From Hyaloperonospora brassicae (lineage: Eukaryota; Oomycota; Peronosporomycetes; Peronosporales; Peronosporaceae), in NCBI GenBank assembly GCA_947650285.1, contig CANTFL010000122.1, forward strand, positions 124,001 to 188,000: a stretch of 64,000 nucleotides of DNA, given 5' to 3'. A program made the translations under genes and the position numbers. Within the stretch, counting starts at the first letter, position 1, and every line of letters starts with the position of its first letter. This document shows, one piece after another, positions 23,001 through 32,460 of the stretch. Under the pieces are notes generated by a model, which ran no database searches, had not been told where the DNA came from, and was given only the letters and a program-made list of their open reading frames with translations.

Positions 23001-26000
23001 TCGTTATAGCAAAGTTGTGGACGAGCCTGTCGCGGACATCCTAGGCGGTATAGTAACCGGTTTTACTGATGTCGTGAAGCAGAGCGGAGCGATTGCTTCT
23101 GTGAAATCTGTGCTGGCTAGACAGACTGTGGCCATTGCCGGCGTCGAAGTAACGGAGAGCGACGACCGAGTAGAGATGTTGGTCGCGACGGATGAGGGCG
23201 CTGTGCCCCCCACTGACAAGTGGCTTGCTGTCCTCGCCTCATCTGTGAGTGACAAAGAGTGGCTGAACGCGCTCATTTCGTCGACACAAGTAGTTGAGGA
23301 GAAGAAATGGCTTGCAAACCCTGTGCGGCAGCTGCTTGTTCCCCAAGCAGGCCAGAAGTACGTGGTTGATGCTGCTGGTATCCGTGTTTTTGACAGCTCC
23401 GTCGATCTACCTGGTCCCGTGATCGAGATTGCAAAGGTAGACGAGGCCATCGTGGTCGTTTTGAACGAGGTACGCCCGGCGGTCAATGAACTGAAGGCCA
23501 GTGTCGTTGCACTGGAGATGACATTCCAGTTTTACCCGGACCTGCCGTGCTCGATACACGCTGAAGGCAGCGGCTTTGTTGACAAGGTGAAGTCGTTTTA
23601 CGCCCGTTTCTGGGTGGCAATCGAGGGCAAGGAAGAGGAGTCGTGCGAAGCCGCGTGTGCAGAGAGTGTGATGTCTTCTTTCTCGACCGACTTTTCTATC
23701 ACTAAGGGCGATATTGTTGCATACCGTGCAGCACTGGGTCTTCGCGACGATGAGGTCAGTGCTCCGGCAGACTTCTCGACGATCGTGTCGTGGCGACCGC
23801 TGATTCAGCCGGTGTTCACGAAAGAGGTGAAGGGCAACTTGTTTGACCTGGTGCACTTGAAGCACTCGTACAAGTTGTTGTCTTCGCGCAAGGCTTCTGC
23901 GACGTTCTTGCCTGGTGACGACATCGTAAGCACGTCCAATGTCGGCAGCTTGCGCATTATCGACAGCGGCAAGATAGTGCAAGGCGTGGTTATCATTTCC
24001 CGCAAGACGGTGAACAAGGAGATGGTGGAGGTGCTCGAGCCTCTTGTGGAGCTGCACAGTGAGTTTTTGATCCGCGGCTCTTTTGACGACTTTGAATCGA
24101 CCTTCTCTATCGACAAGTCGGTGGACGAGTTTGTGCTGAGCCGTCAGGAAACGGTAGAGATCATGAAGACGAAATCGTGGCTGAAGCTTGCTGCTGGGAT
24201 CTCAGTAAACATCGGTGATCGCTTGATGTTCCAGCTTACAACAAAAAGACAGTACTCTTCAATCGGATCGCTGAGCTCGATAGAGGTGCTAGGCAAGCTG
24301 TTGCGGAAGGAAGCTGGCTCGGAAGAGGAGATTGGTGAGGTCGAGTTTAAGAGCGACAACGTGAATGAAAGCCCGGTAGTAGCGCTCCTGCAGCAGGTGC
24401 AACTAGGGGCTGCCAAGAGTAGCGGTATGTTCGCGAACGGTGGCTCCCACGTTTTGGAAAAACCATTGGAGATCAATGTCCCAATGAACGCTCTGGCGTA
24501 CGCGGTGGCATCTCGCGACCTGAACCCGATCCACCGCTCTCGGTACGCCGCCATTTTGGGCCGCCTTCCGGAGGGCAAGCCGATTATGCACGGTCTGTGG
24601 ACGGCGACCAAAGTACGCAACCTGGTGATCCAAAGCTTCGGTCTTGGGTTGGATAGCAACGTTGTGGACTACGACGTGAGCTTTGACGGTATGGTGTACC
24701 CGGGTGACCAGCTGTTCATGCAGGCGAAGCACATTGGTCAGGAAAGCGGCAAGAAGGTGTTGTCGATTGAGGTTGTGAATAGCTCCGGCGAACGCGTGAT
24801 CAGTGCGCGCGCAGTAGTGAAGCAGGCACCTATGGCGTTCGTCTTCACGGGCCAGGGTTCTGCCGCCGTCGGCATGGGTATGGATCGCTACCAGGAGTCA
24901 CCGGTCGCTCGTGATATTTGGAACCGTGGTGATATCCACCTGCGCAAGACCTTTGGTTTTTCTATCCTTGAGATGGTGCGAACAAACCCAAAGTCTATAA
25001 CGGTGCACTTTGGCGGCAAGAAGGGCCGTGCTATTCGCGAGAAGTACATGAGTTTGACGTGCGAAGACCCGGCATCAGGTGTCATTGCACCACTGTTACC
25101 GGAGATCAACGCTCGTACACAGAGCTTCAGCTTTTCTGCTCCAGAGGGATTGCTGTTTGCGACGCAGTTCAGTCAGCCCGCGTTAGTGTTGCTTGAGAAG
25201 GCCATGTTTTCTGAAATCGAGGCGGCACAACTGATTCCAGATGATGCTCACTTTGCTGGTCACTCGCTTGGTGAGTACGCCGGTCTCAGCTCATTCGCAG
25301 GAGCTCTGGCTGTCGAGGACGTCGTAGAAGTTGTGTTCTTGCGCGGTTTGATCATGCAGAAGGCCGTTAAACGCGATGCTGAGGGACGTTCTGACTACGG
25401 CATGGTGGCCACGAACCCTACGCGCGTTGGCCCCCACCTCACTGAAGAGGTGATGTACAAGATAGTTGACGAAGTCGAAGCTGCTTCCGGCAAGCTATTA
25501 CAGGTTGTGAACTTTAACATTCAGCAGCGTCAGTACGTCGTTGCGGGTGAGAATGTGAACCTCGAGACGCTGTCGTTGGTGCTGTCTGCTTTTAAGACAC
25601 TGCAGTCAGCTACGCCTAAAGACGTGGAGAAGGTCATTACCGATTCGCTGGCACAAGCTCGTGCTCGTAAGGAGAAGTGCGAGCTAAACGGTCGTCCGTT
25701 TACACTGGCAAAAGGCTTGGCCACCATCCCGCTTGTTGGCATTGATGTTCCCTTCCACTCGCGCGAGCTGCTTGGTGGTGTGCCGTCGTTCCGTGCACTT
25801 TTGCGAACCAAGTTCGACCCGCAGGTGCTTGAGCGCCAACTACCACTCCTGGTGAACCGGTATATCCCAAATTTGGTGGCCACCCCGTTCTCGCTCGAAC
25901 GTTCGTACTTTGAGGAGGTTTATGAGGTGACCAAGAGTCCGTACCTTGCGGAGGTTTTGGATTCGATGCAGTGGAAGTTGACGACAAAGGCTCAGCTGGC

Positions 26001-29000
26001 GCACTTGCTTGTGGTTGAGCTACTGGCTTACCAGTTTGCATCTCCTGTGCAGTGGATCAAGACACAGGCGCTTTTGTTCTCTGAGGGTGGTGTCCGCCGG
26101 TTCGTGGAGATCGGTCCTGCTCCGACGTTGACGAACATGGCGCTTCGCACTCTTCTGATTGGCGATTTCCCGGATGTGCCGCGTGAGATTTTGTGGTACC
26201 AGCGTGACCGCGAGGCCGTGCATTTTGAAGAAGAGACGTCCAACATTTCTGCCTCGGAGTACGCTCGTGGTCTGGCTGCGGAGGCTGCGGCTATGTCTGC
26301 TTTGCAAGTCGAAGGCGCCGCGACATCTGACGCAAAAGTGGAGTCTGCTTCTACCACTTCCTCACCAGTTGCCAGTCCGACAGTGGTTGCGCCTGTCCAG
26401 CAGGTGCAGGCCCCGGCTTTCACGCCTAGTACTGCTGCTCCCGCTGTCAGTGACGCTCCAGTTGCTGCCTTGCACATCCTTCGTGTAATTCTCGCTATGC
26501 GGTTGAACAAGAATCTGGCTGATGTAAAGGAGGATACAGATGTGAAGACGCTTTGCGCCGGCAAATCCGCTGTTCAGAACGAGATCCTTGGTGACTTCGA
26601 GAAGGAGTTTGGTGATGGGATTCCTGATGGTGCTGGGGAAGTCCCGCTGAAGGAGCTGGCTTCGAAGCTCTCTGGCTACAAGACCCTTGGCAAGGTGACA
26701 AACGGTCTGATCAACAAGATGGTGGCGAGCAAGATGCCGGGTGGCTTTACCATGTCGAGTATCAAGGAGTACCTTGGCGCCGAAAAGGGTCTGGGTGCTG
26801 GTCGTATGGAGAGTGTTCTAGCACACTCGCTGCTGTCCGCCCCACAAACTCGTTTTAAGAGTGACGCGGATGCGCGCAAGTGGCTGGACGAGAGTGTGAG
26901 CGGATATGCTTCGTTTGCTGGTGTGTCGCTCGATCGTCCTGCCATGACTACTTCGCCGGGTGCGATGGGTGCGTCCTTTAGCTCTGCACCAATGACGATT
27001 CCGACGGTGAGTGACAAAGCTGTGGAAGCGAAGCATGCTCTGCTAGTGATGCTTGCGGCGAGGTTTGGCAAGGCGTTTAGCGAAGTTCCGGAGACGGTGT
27101 CTGTCAAGGAACTGTCTGCTGGCAAGTCGGCTGCACAAAACGAGATAGTCGGTGATTTGGAGAAGGAGTTTGGATCTGGTCCTGATGATGCAGCAGAGAT
27201 GAAGTTGGTCGAGCTGGCAGGGAAATTTCCTGACTACGCGTCTCCTGGCAAGGTCACAAGCGCTCTGATTGCAAAGATGCTGGCTGGCAAAATGCCTGGT
27301 GGATTTGGCCTGTCCGCTATCAAAGAGTATTTATCCAGGGAGCGCTGCCTGCCGAGCGGCCGTATTGAAAGTGTGCTGCTGCATGGTCTGACGCATGACC
27401 CCAAGCAGCGTCTTACGGATGATGGCACGGCAAAGAAGTGGCTGGATGGCGTCGTGGATGACTATGCTAAGTATGCTGGAATCGACATTCCTTACCTGTC
27501 GAAGCTTGGAGGCGCCATGGCTGGTCAAGCGATGAGCCAGCAGGTGATGCATTCGACTTCATTGCCGAGTGGTTTCGAGAAGCGTCTGAAGACTATGATT
27601 GCGGACCAGGTCGATGCGCTGAACTCGTACCTGGGAGAGGATCAGCTCGATTGGCATCACAAGATCGAATCGGAGATGGACATGCGCGAGGACCTTGAGT
27701 CGACAGTGTCGCAGTGGGTAGCCGAGCACGGTGAGTTGTACGGTGCTGGTATTGTTGGCAAGTTTGACGCCAGGAAGGAGCGCCAGTACGACAGCTACTG
27801 GAACTGGGCCGTTCAGGATGCTATGGAGCTGTATTACCGGACCGCCGCTGCGGCCAAGGGCGTGCCTGCCAGTACAAAGCTGGTGGTGAACGAAGGCTTG
27901 AGGACCCATTTCGAGGCCATGACTCGCTTCATCAATAAAAACGTGGATACGATTGCGGACGAGTCGGCGCTTCCCCCGCTCGAGTGGTTCAAGCCGTACC
28001 TGTGCAACCGTGCCACACCGGAGCTGCTCCGGTGCACACAGTTCTTCGTGTCACGAGCTGAAGAAGAAAGCAGTGTTGAGCTTGCACAGGCAGTCCAGCT
28101 GCTCGTGGAGCAAATGGAAGAATGGCTGAACACGAATCCAGTGAACATGCAAATTTTCAAGCCGACACAGCCGCAAGTCCATATTCTCGAAACCGGTGAG
28201 CTCGAATATGCGGAAGTGCCCCGTGACGGCGTGGCAGATTCCATCAACTACGTTGACGAGGTTGCGCGCGGACTTGAATACAATGATGCGATAGAGACCG
28301 GTAAGGTTGCTGGCTCCGACGTCACGGCGGGTATGACGAGTGCTGTTGGATTCGAATCGACTCTCAACGACGATGGCAGCGTAAGCAGTGATGAGCCTGA
28401 GAGCGACGATGATGGCGGGTTTGATGGTAGCGACACTGTGGCTGGTACGCAATCGACTACGACCAAAAAGATTGCTCCTGCTGAAGGGGCCAAACTCAAC
28501 GCGCTGCGTGATTCGCTGCGTAAGCGTGCCAAGCGAGGGTCAGCAAAGTCGTTGGTTGCTCGCTCATCTTCGCTACGCTGTGGTTTGAACGAAAACCTGA
28601 AGAAAATCGTGTTGCCTCATGTGCATATCCGCAAACCATCGGACGTGGATCCGACAATCCGTCTGTACGATGTTGAGTCGACTTGTGTGCTGTTGTCGTG
28701 CATGCGCGAGATGGCATCGACGGGTATTTCGTTCGCTGGCAAGGTGGCGCTGTTGACTGGTTGCGGCAAGAACTCCATTGGTGCCGAAATTGTAAAGGCG
28801 CTATTAGAAGGTGGTGCTACTGTGTTTGTGACGACGAGCAGTTTCAGTATGAAGACGACCACGTTGTTCCGTGAGATTTACGAGCAGCATGGTAGCCGCG
28901 GTAGTCGTCTCATCGTTCTTCCGTTCAACCAGGCGTCGAAGGTGGACGTGCAGAATTTGGTGGCACACGTTTACAATGTGCACAGGCTGGATCTGGACTT

Positions 29001-32000
29001 TGTAATCCCGTTTGCGGCTCTGTCGGAGGTCGGGCGCACGATTACTGACATCGACTCGCGCTCGGAGCTCGCACACCGTATCATGCTGACAAACACCGTG
29101 CGTTTGCTGGGTGAGATCGTCACGGCAAAGAAGGTTCGCGACATTACTACTCGCCCTGCACTGGTGATCCTTCCGATGTCACCCAACCACGGCAATTTTG
29201 GCGGAGATGGACTTTACGCTGAGTCGAAGCTGGGCGTGGAAAGTCTGATGGGCAAATGGTACTCAGAGGGCTGGGATGACCAGCTTTCGATCGTCGGTGC
29301 CATCATTGGCTGGACACGTGGTACGGGTCTTATGTCAGGTAACAACGTGGTGGCTGCTGGCGTGGAGAGGATGGGAATGCGCACGTTTAGCACGACGGAA
29401 ATGGGCTTCAACTTGAGTGCACTGATGCATCCTAGTATTGTTGATCGCGCGGCTGAGACACCGATCTTTGCGGACCTCACTGGTGGCATGGCTCAGGTGA
29501 GCGACCTGAAGGAGCAGGTGGACGTTATCCGGTCCAACATAATGAGAGAAGCGAAGCTGCAGGCATCCATTCATGCTGCACAAGAGAATGACAAGAAGAT
29601 GTTGGCTCTGCCCTCGACGAAGCTACCGTCTCCTTCGAGCTCGGTCAAGTTTGCTCCTCGAGCGAACATGTCGAGCTACTACTGCAGCTCGTTCCCGAAG
29701 CTGTCAGGTGTAGCTGAGTTGTCTACATCAGCTAGACAGATGATGTTGCGTGGCATGCTAGACCTGCGCCAGATTGTTGTCGTGACGGGTTTTGGTGAGG
29801 TGAGTCCGTGGGGCAACTCGCGCACGCGCTGGGAGATGGAGTCGTACGGGGAGTTCTCGCTGGAAGGCTGCATCGAGCTTGCGTGGTTGACGGGTCGTAT
29901 TCTTTTCCAAAAGGGCAATTGGGTGGATGCGGCGACAAAAGAGATCGTACCGGATCATGAGGTGAAGCCTCGCTATGAGGAAGATATTATGGCTCACTCA
30001 GGCATCCGTATTGTGGAACCGGAGCTATTCGGCGGCTACGACCCGAAGAACAAGATGGTGCTGCACCAGGTAGCCATCGACAAGAAGATGTCGCCCATTG
30101 AGGTGGCTGATCGAGAGGAGGCTCTTCAGTTCCGCAAGGAGCTGGGCAGGGAGAACGTGGACGTGTTCCAGAATGCGTCTGGTGCCTGGATGATCCGTCT
30201 GCGCAAGGGCTCGATTCTCAATATACCTCGTGCCCTCGCCTTCGACCGCTTTATGGCTGGTCAGATCCCGACAGGCTGGAGTGCTGAGCGCCTTGGCCTG
30301 TCGAAGGACCTCGCTGATGCTGTGGATCCGGTCACGTTGTATGTGCTCGCATCGACAATGGATGCATTCGTCGCGGCCGGTGTGACGGATCCGTATGAGT
30401 TCTACCAGTATGTACACGTCTCGGAAGTTGGCAACACGTCCGGTGGTGGTATGGGTGGCATGCGTGCGTTTACCCAGATCTACAAGGATCGTCTATTTGG
30501 TAAAGCCGCCCCAAGTGACGCGCTGCAGGAATGCTTCATCAACACACCTCCTGCTTGGGTCAATATGCTGCTACTGAGTTCATCTGGTCCAATTAAGACG
30601 CCTGTCGGTGCCTGCGCCACGGCTGCTGAATCTGTGGACATCGGTGCTGAGACTATCAAGAGTGGCAAAGCTCGCGTTTGCATAGTGGGTGGGTACGATG
30701 ACTTTGGTGAGGAAGGCGCGTACGAATTTGCACAAATGAAGGCGACGAGTGATTCGATTAAGGAAATCGGTATGGGTCGCGAACCGAAGGAAATGTGTCG
30801 CCCGTGCTCAACGACGCGCGGTGGCTTCATGGAGAGTCACGGCGCTGGTATGCAATTGCTGATGGATGCACAGCTTGCGCTGGAAATGGGTCTACCGATT
30901 TACGGCATTGTCGCGCTCACGAACACTGCGACAGACAAGAACGGTCGGTCCGTACCGGCCCCTGGTCAGGGTATTTTGACGACGGCGCGTGAGGCGTTGC
31001 CAGACAACGCAAAGCTTTCGCCGCTTCTTGACGTGGAATATCGTCGCCGTCAGTTCGATGACGAGCTGGAAAGTATTGAGAAGTGGTATGTGCGCGAGAA
31101 GTCGTTGATTGACGACGATGAGTCCCGCGTTGCTTTTCTGGACGAGCTGAAGGTGCGTAAGGTGCAGTCCGCACAATCCATGTGGGGAGACAGCTTCTAT
31201 CGGGGCCGTGCCGACATCGCCCCTCTCCGTGGTGCACTTGGTGCTTGGAATCTGGACATCGACGACATCGGCGCTGCTAGCTTTCACGGCACGGGTACCA
31301 CGGCCAATGACAAGAACGAGAGCGAGGTCACGCACAAGCAAATGTCTCACCTGGGCCGCTCGCCTGGTAACCCGCTGCCGGTAATTTGCCAAAAGAATTT
31401 GACGGGTCACCCGAAGGGTGCCGCTGCTGCGTGGATGCTCAACGGTCTGTTGCAGGTGCTGAACACGGGTTTGATTCCAGGCAATCGACAGCTGGATAAC
31501 ACGTGCCAGACGCTGCGCAAATACGACCACCTCGTGTACCCGAATCGCAGTTACCAGACGGTTGGCGTCAAGGCCGTGGTGATGAAGAGTTTCGGCTTTG
31601 GCCAGGCTGGTGGTGAGGTGCTGCTCGTGCACCCGGACTATCTGTTGTCTACGCTAGCTGCTACTGATTTCGAGCACTACTCGGCTCTTCGCGAGCGGCG
31701 CATGATAAAGATGAACACGTACACGCAGGGCGTGGTCACCAGCAAGCACTTGCACATCCAAGCTAAGAACGAGGCCCCGTACTCGTCGGCCCAAGAGAGC
31801 AACGTGTATCTGGACCCTACGGCCCGTGCGGAGTACGACGACGTGTCAAAGACATGGCGATTTGGTGGTGCGGATTCACTGACTGCGGAGGAGAACCGCC
31901 GTCAGCGTACGGAGAAGCGTGCAAAGAAGGCGAAAGCCGCCGCTGCTGCTGCGGCCGCGTCGTCAACGAAAGCTGTGGATGCGCGCCGGGCCGATTCATC

Positions 32001-32460
32001 GTCGACGCTGTTGACTGCCATCAACCGGGCAGCAGCCGACTTGGGTCTCGCTTCGAAGAACATGGGCATGGGTGTAGACGTGGAACCTGTGGCTACGTTT
32101 GAGAATCTGAATGGGCGCGAGGATTTCATTCGCCGCAACTTCACGGACCAGGAGCTGGCATACTGCTATAGCGCGCCTCACCCCGCCGCGAGCTTCGCAG
32201 GTCGGTGGGCTGCCAAGGAGGCAGTGATCAAAGCCATCTCGAGCTCCGCTCCCACGGAGCCTAACCTCTGGAAGGGCGCTGGCGCTCCTCTGCGCGAGAT
32301 CGAGATCGTCATGACAGCCTCTGGTGCGCCTTCCGTGCTGCTGTCGGGCTACCCGCTGCAAGTATTCAACCGGCTCGGTTTATCAAAGTTGAGCGTGTCC
32401 ATTAGCCACTCCGGTGACTTTGCCGTGTCGCAGGCGGTGGCCAACTTTGAGCAGGAGTAG
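20062..32460 (+). CDS. FAS: type I fatty acid synthase, fused beta-alpha polypeptide with two ACP domains
   Basis: Makes long-chain acyl-CoA from acetyl- and malonyl-CoA with NADPH, in the cytosol. 4,132 residues, one exon. Domain order follows fungal Fas1 then Fas2. Acetyltransferase: GHSQG 177-181, His328. FMN enoyl reductase from ~493: GGRAGGHHSFEDFH 644-657. Hot-dog dehydratase: DLNPIH, His1491. Malonyl/palmitoyl transferase: GHSLG with Ser1735, His1899. A Pro/Ala linker leads to two ACPs with pantetheine sites Ser2169 (AGKSAVQNEI) and Ser2356 (AGKSAAQNEI). Then ketoreductase: TGCGKNSIG from 2899, Tyr3052/Lys3056. Ketosynthase: Cys3518, His3742, His3783. Phosphopantetheinyl transferase: GVDVE 4004-4008, RWAAKE 4048-4053. 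All catalytic residues sought are present. Without the second ACP the length matches yeast Fas1 plus Fas2. I chose ATG 20062 because the frame upstream has no ATG; Met30 at 20149 is an alternative. Confidence 0.97.
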   Translation: MNQTTTSHHATVATADTTSATTATTVTTTMDPIEATDAVEMPTTAASADALDLSKYTFIVEFGGQGISYWTELQQLYATSETGSATRSFIDAAARALLEESSTVEAKASVAFEAVLDVQRWLQTLEVGDSPTNLVLDRVVFSMPLLLLTQCANYLRFLETTGATHESVVQRAATAVGHSQGVVSAVVFSAAKTVHEFVELAVSVLRYMFWQGLRAQETYEELLTQYKQESKKLANAGPMLTVRGLKEEHVRAAIGAARRRVKTPDLQLSLINASDMMNVTGFPATLMMLKQALEGQLAPPDANQTRIPHSQRKPAGSLSFMTLSAPFHTPLLTEAKPKLVQDVQRVKCAIEGCQLQVPVYATNTDATNLQTVSDVIDGLINMQLLELVDWTATWAKIAKHHANATHILEFGPDLGAAKLSDKMAEGLGVEVVIATSKYPVLSSTTKNAPLVGLRQFIDAAPTFSPAEATWATKFGPRVTESGKLCNRFTRVLNKPPVMVAGMTPTTSLNGIDLVAAILNAGYHGELAAGGLSRPNIFESAVNELVSKIKPGLGISINMLYLNAKQWGFQFPMVLRMRRSGVPIESITIGAGIPTPERALEIMSQLQAAGVRLVGFKPGSADGIHAVLEIAAAMPSMNVMLQWTGGRAGGHHSFEDFHEPMEVTYAAIRRVPNVLLVVGSGFGNWEDSKQYITGEWSLARGHVHKMPVDGILVGSRVMVAKEAATAPEVKRLLVETPGIESELQWEASYTGVVGGVVTVTSELGEPIHVVANRCAVLWKEFDDKYFAIPRDQLELTLRLNKKEIIAGLNADYQKPYFGCKRNVRTGEIVPADLEEMSYGDVLARMVELMYVEIENKPSRWLHDTFFSRVSKFLTRTEERFCRESFGNLFDQSELKMNPRAAVSAFISKYPEVVSTPLSVPDCDYFLELCRTGGKPVNFVPVIDIEFKAWFMKDSLWYSEDLDAVPERDAQRVFVLQGPVAVRYSKVVDEPVADILGGIVTGFTDVVKQSGAIASVKSVLARQTVAIAGVEVTESDDRVEMLVATDEGAVPPTDKWLAVLASSVSDKEWLNALISSTQVVEEKKWLANPVRQLLVPQAGQKYVVDAAGIRVFDSSVDLPGPVIEIAKVDEAIVVVLNEVRPAVNELKASVVALEMTFQFYPDLPCSIHAEGSGFVDKVKSFYARFWVAIEGKEEESCEAACAESVMSSFSTDFSITKGDIVAYRAALGLRDDEVSAPADFSTIVSWRPLIQPVFTKEVKGNLFDLVHLKHSYKLLSSRKASATFLPGDDIVSTSNVGSLRIIDSGKIVQGVVIISRKTVNKEMVEVLEPLVELHSEFLIRGSFDDFESTFSIDKSVDEFVLSRQETVEIMKTKSWLKLAAGISVNIGDRLMFQLTTKRQYSSIGSLSSIEVLGKLLRKEAGSEEEIGEVEFKSDNVNESPVVALLQQVQLGAAKSSGMFANGGSHVLEKPLEINVPMNALAYAVASRDLNPIHRSRYAAILGRLPEGKPIMHGLWTATKVRNLVIQSFGLGLDSNVVDYDVSFDGMVYPGDQLFMQAKHIGQESGKKVLSIEVVNSSGERVISARAVVKQAPMAFVFTGQGSAAVGMGMDRYQESPVARDIWNRGDIHLRKTFGFSILEMVRTNPKSITVHFGGKKGRAIREKYMSLTCEDPASGVIAPLLPEINARTQSFSFSAPEGLLFATQFSQPALVLLEKAMFSEIEAAQLIPDDAHFAGHSLGEYAGLSSFAGALAVEDVVEVVFLRGLIMQKAVKRDAEGRSDYGMVATNPTRVGPHLTEEVMYKIVDEVEAASGKLLQVVNFNIQQRQYVVAGENVNLETLSLVLSAFKTLQSATPKDVEKVITDSLAQARARKEKCELNGRPFTLAKGLATIPLVGIDVPFHSRELLGGVPSFRALLRTKFDPQVLERQLPLLVNRYIPNLVATPFSLERSYFEEVYEVTKSPYLAEVLDSMQWKLTTKAQLAHLLVVELLAYQFASPVQWIKTQALLFSEGGVRRFVEIGPAPTLTNMALRTLLIGDFPDVPREILWYQRDREAVHFEEETSNISASEYARGLAAEAAAMSALQVEGAATSDAKVESASTTSSPVASPTVVAPVQQVQAPAFTPSTAAPAVSDAPVAALHILRVILAMRLNKNLADVKEDTDVKTLCAGKSAVQNEILGDFEKEFGDGIPDGAGEVPLKELASKLSGYKTLGKVTNGLINKMVASKMPGGFTMSSIKEYLGAEKGLGAGRMESVLAHSLLSAPQTRFKSDADARKWLDESVSGYASFAGVSLDRPAMTTSPGAMGASFSSAPMTIPTVSDKAVEAKHALLVMLAARFGKAFSEVPETVSVKELSAGKSAAQNEIVGDLEKEFGSGPDDAAEMKLVELAGKFPDYASPGKVTSALIAKMLAGKMPGGFGLSAIKEYLSRERCLPSGRIESVLLHGLTHDPKQRLTDDGTAKKWLDGVVDDYAKYAGIDIPYLSKLGGAMAGQAMSQQVMHSTSLPSGFEKRLKTMIADQVDALNSYLGEDQLDWHHKIESEMDMREDLESTVSQWVAEHGELYGAGIVGKFDARKERQYDSYWNWAVQDAMELYYRTAAAAKGVPASTKLVVNEGLRTHFEAMTRFINKNVDTIADESALPPLEWFKPYLCNRATPELLRCTQFFVSRAEEESSVELAQAVQLLVEQMEEWLNTNPVNMQIFKPTQPQVHILETGELEYAEVPRDGVADSINYVDEVARGLEYNDAIETGKVAGSDVTAGMTSAVGFESTLNDDGSVSSDEPESDDDGGFDGSDTVAGTQSTTTKKIAPAEGAKLNALRDSLRKRAKRGSAKSLVARSSSLRCGLNENLKKIVLPHVHIRKPSDVDPTIRLYDVESTCVLLSCMREMASTGISFAGKVALLTGCGKNSIGAEIVKALLEGGATVFVTTSSFSMKTTTLFREIYEQHGSRGSRLIVLPFNQASKVDVQNLVAHVYNVHRLDLDFVIPFAALSEVGRTITDIDSRSELAHRIMLTNTVRLLGEIVTAKKVRDITTRPALVILPMSPNHGNFGGDGLYAESKLGVESLMGKWYSEGWDDQLSIVGAIIGWTRGTGLMSGNNVVAAGVERMGMRTFSTTEMGFNLSALMHPSIVDRAAETPIFADLTGGMAQVSDLKEQVDVIRSNIMREAKLQASIHAAQENDKKMLALPSTKLPSPSSSVKFAPRANMSSYYCSSFPKLSGVAELSTSARQMMLRGMLDLRQIVVVTGFGEVSPWGNSRTRWEMESYGEFSLEGCIELAWLTGRILFQKGNWVDAATKEIVPDHEVKPRYEEDIMAHSGIRIVEPELFGGYDPKNKMVLHQVAIDKKMSPIEVADREEALQFRKELGRENVDVFQNASGAWMIRLRKGSILNIPRALAFDRFMAGQIPTGWSAERLGLSKDLADAVDPVTLYVLASTMDAFVAAGVTDPYEFYQYVHVSEVGNTSGGGMGGMRAFTQIYKDRLFGKAAPSDALQECFINTPPAWVNMLLLSSSGPIKTPVGACATAAESVDIGAETIKSGKARVCIVGGYDDFGEEGAYEFAQMKATSDSIKEIGMGREPKEMCRPCSTTRGGFMESHGAGMQLLMDAQLALEMGLPIYGIVALTNTATDKNGRSVPAPGQGILTTAREALPDNAKLSPLLDVEYRRRQFDDELESIEKWYVREKSLIDDDESRVAFLDELKVRKVQSAQSMWGDSFYRGRADIAPLRGALGAWNLDIDDIGAASFHGTGTTANDKNESEVTHKQMSHLGRSPGNPLPVICQKNLTGHPKGAAAAWMLNGLLQVLNTGLIPGNRQLDNTCQTLRKYDHLVYPNRSYQTVGVKAVVMKSFGFGQAGGEVLLVHPDYLLSTLAATDFEHYSALRERRMIKMNTYTQGVVTSKHLHIQAKNEAPYSSAQESNVYLDPTARAEYDDVSKTWRFGGADSLTAEENRRQRTEKRAKKAKAAAAAAAASSTKAVDARRADSSSTLLTAINRAAADLGLASKNMGMGVDVEPVATFENLNGREDFIRRNFTDQELAYCYSAPHPAASFAGRWAAKEAVIKAISSSAPTEPNLWKGAGAPLREIEIVMTASGAPSVLLSGYPLQVFNRLGLSKLSVSISHSGDFAVSQAVANFEQE

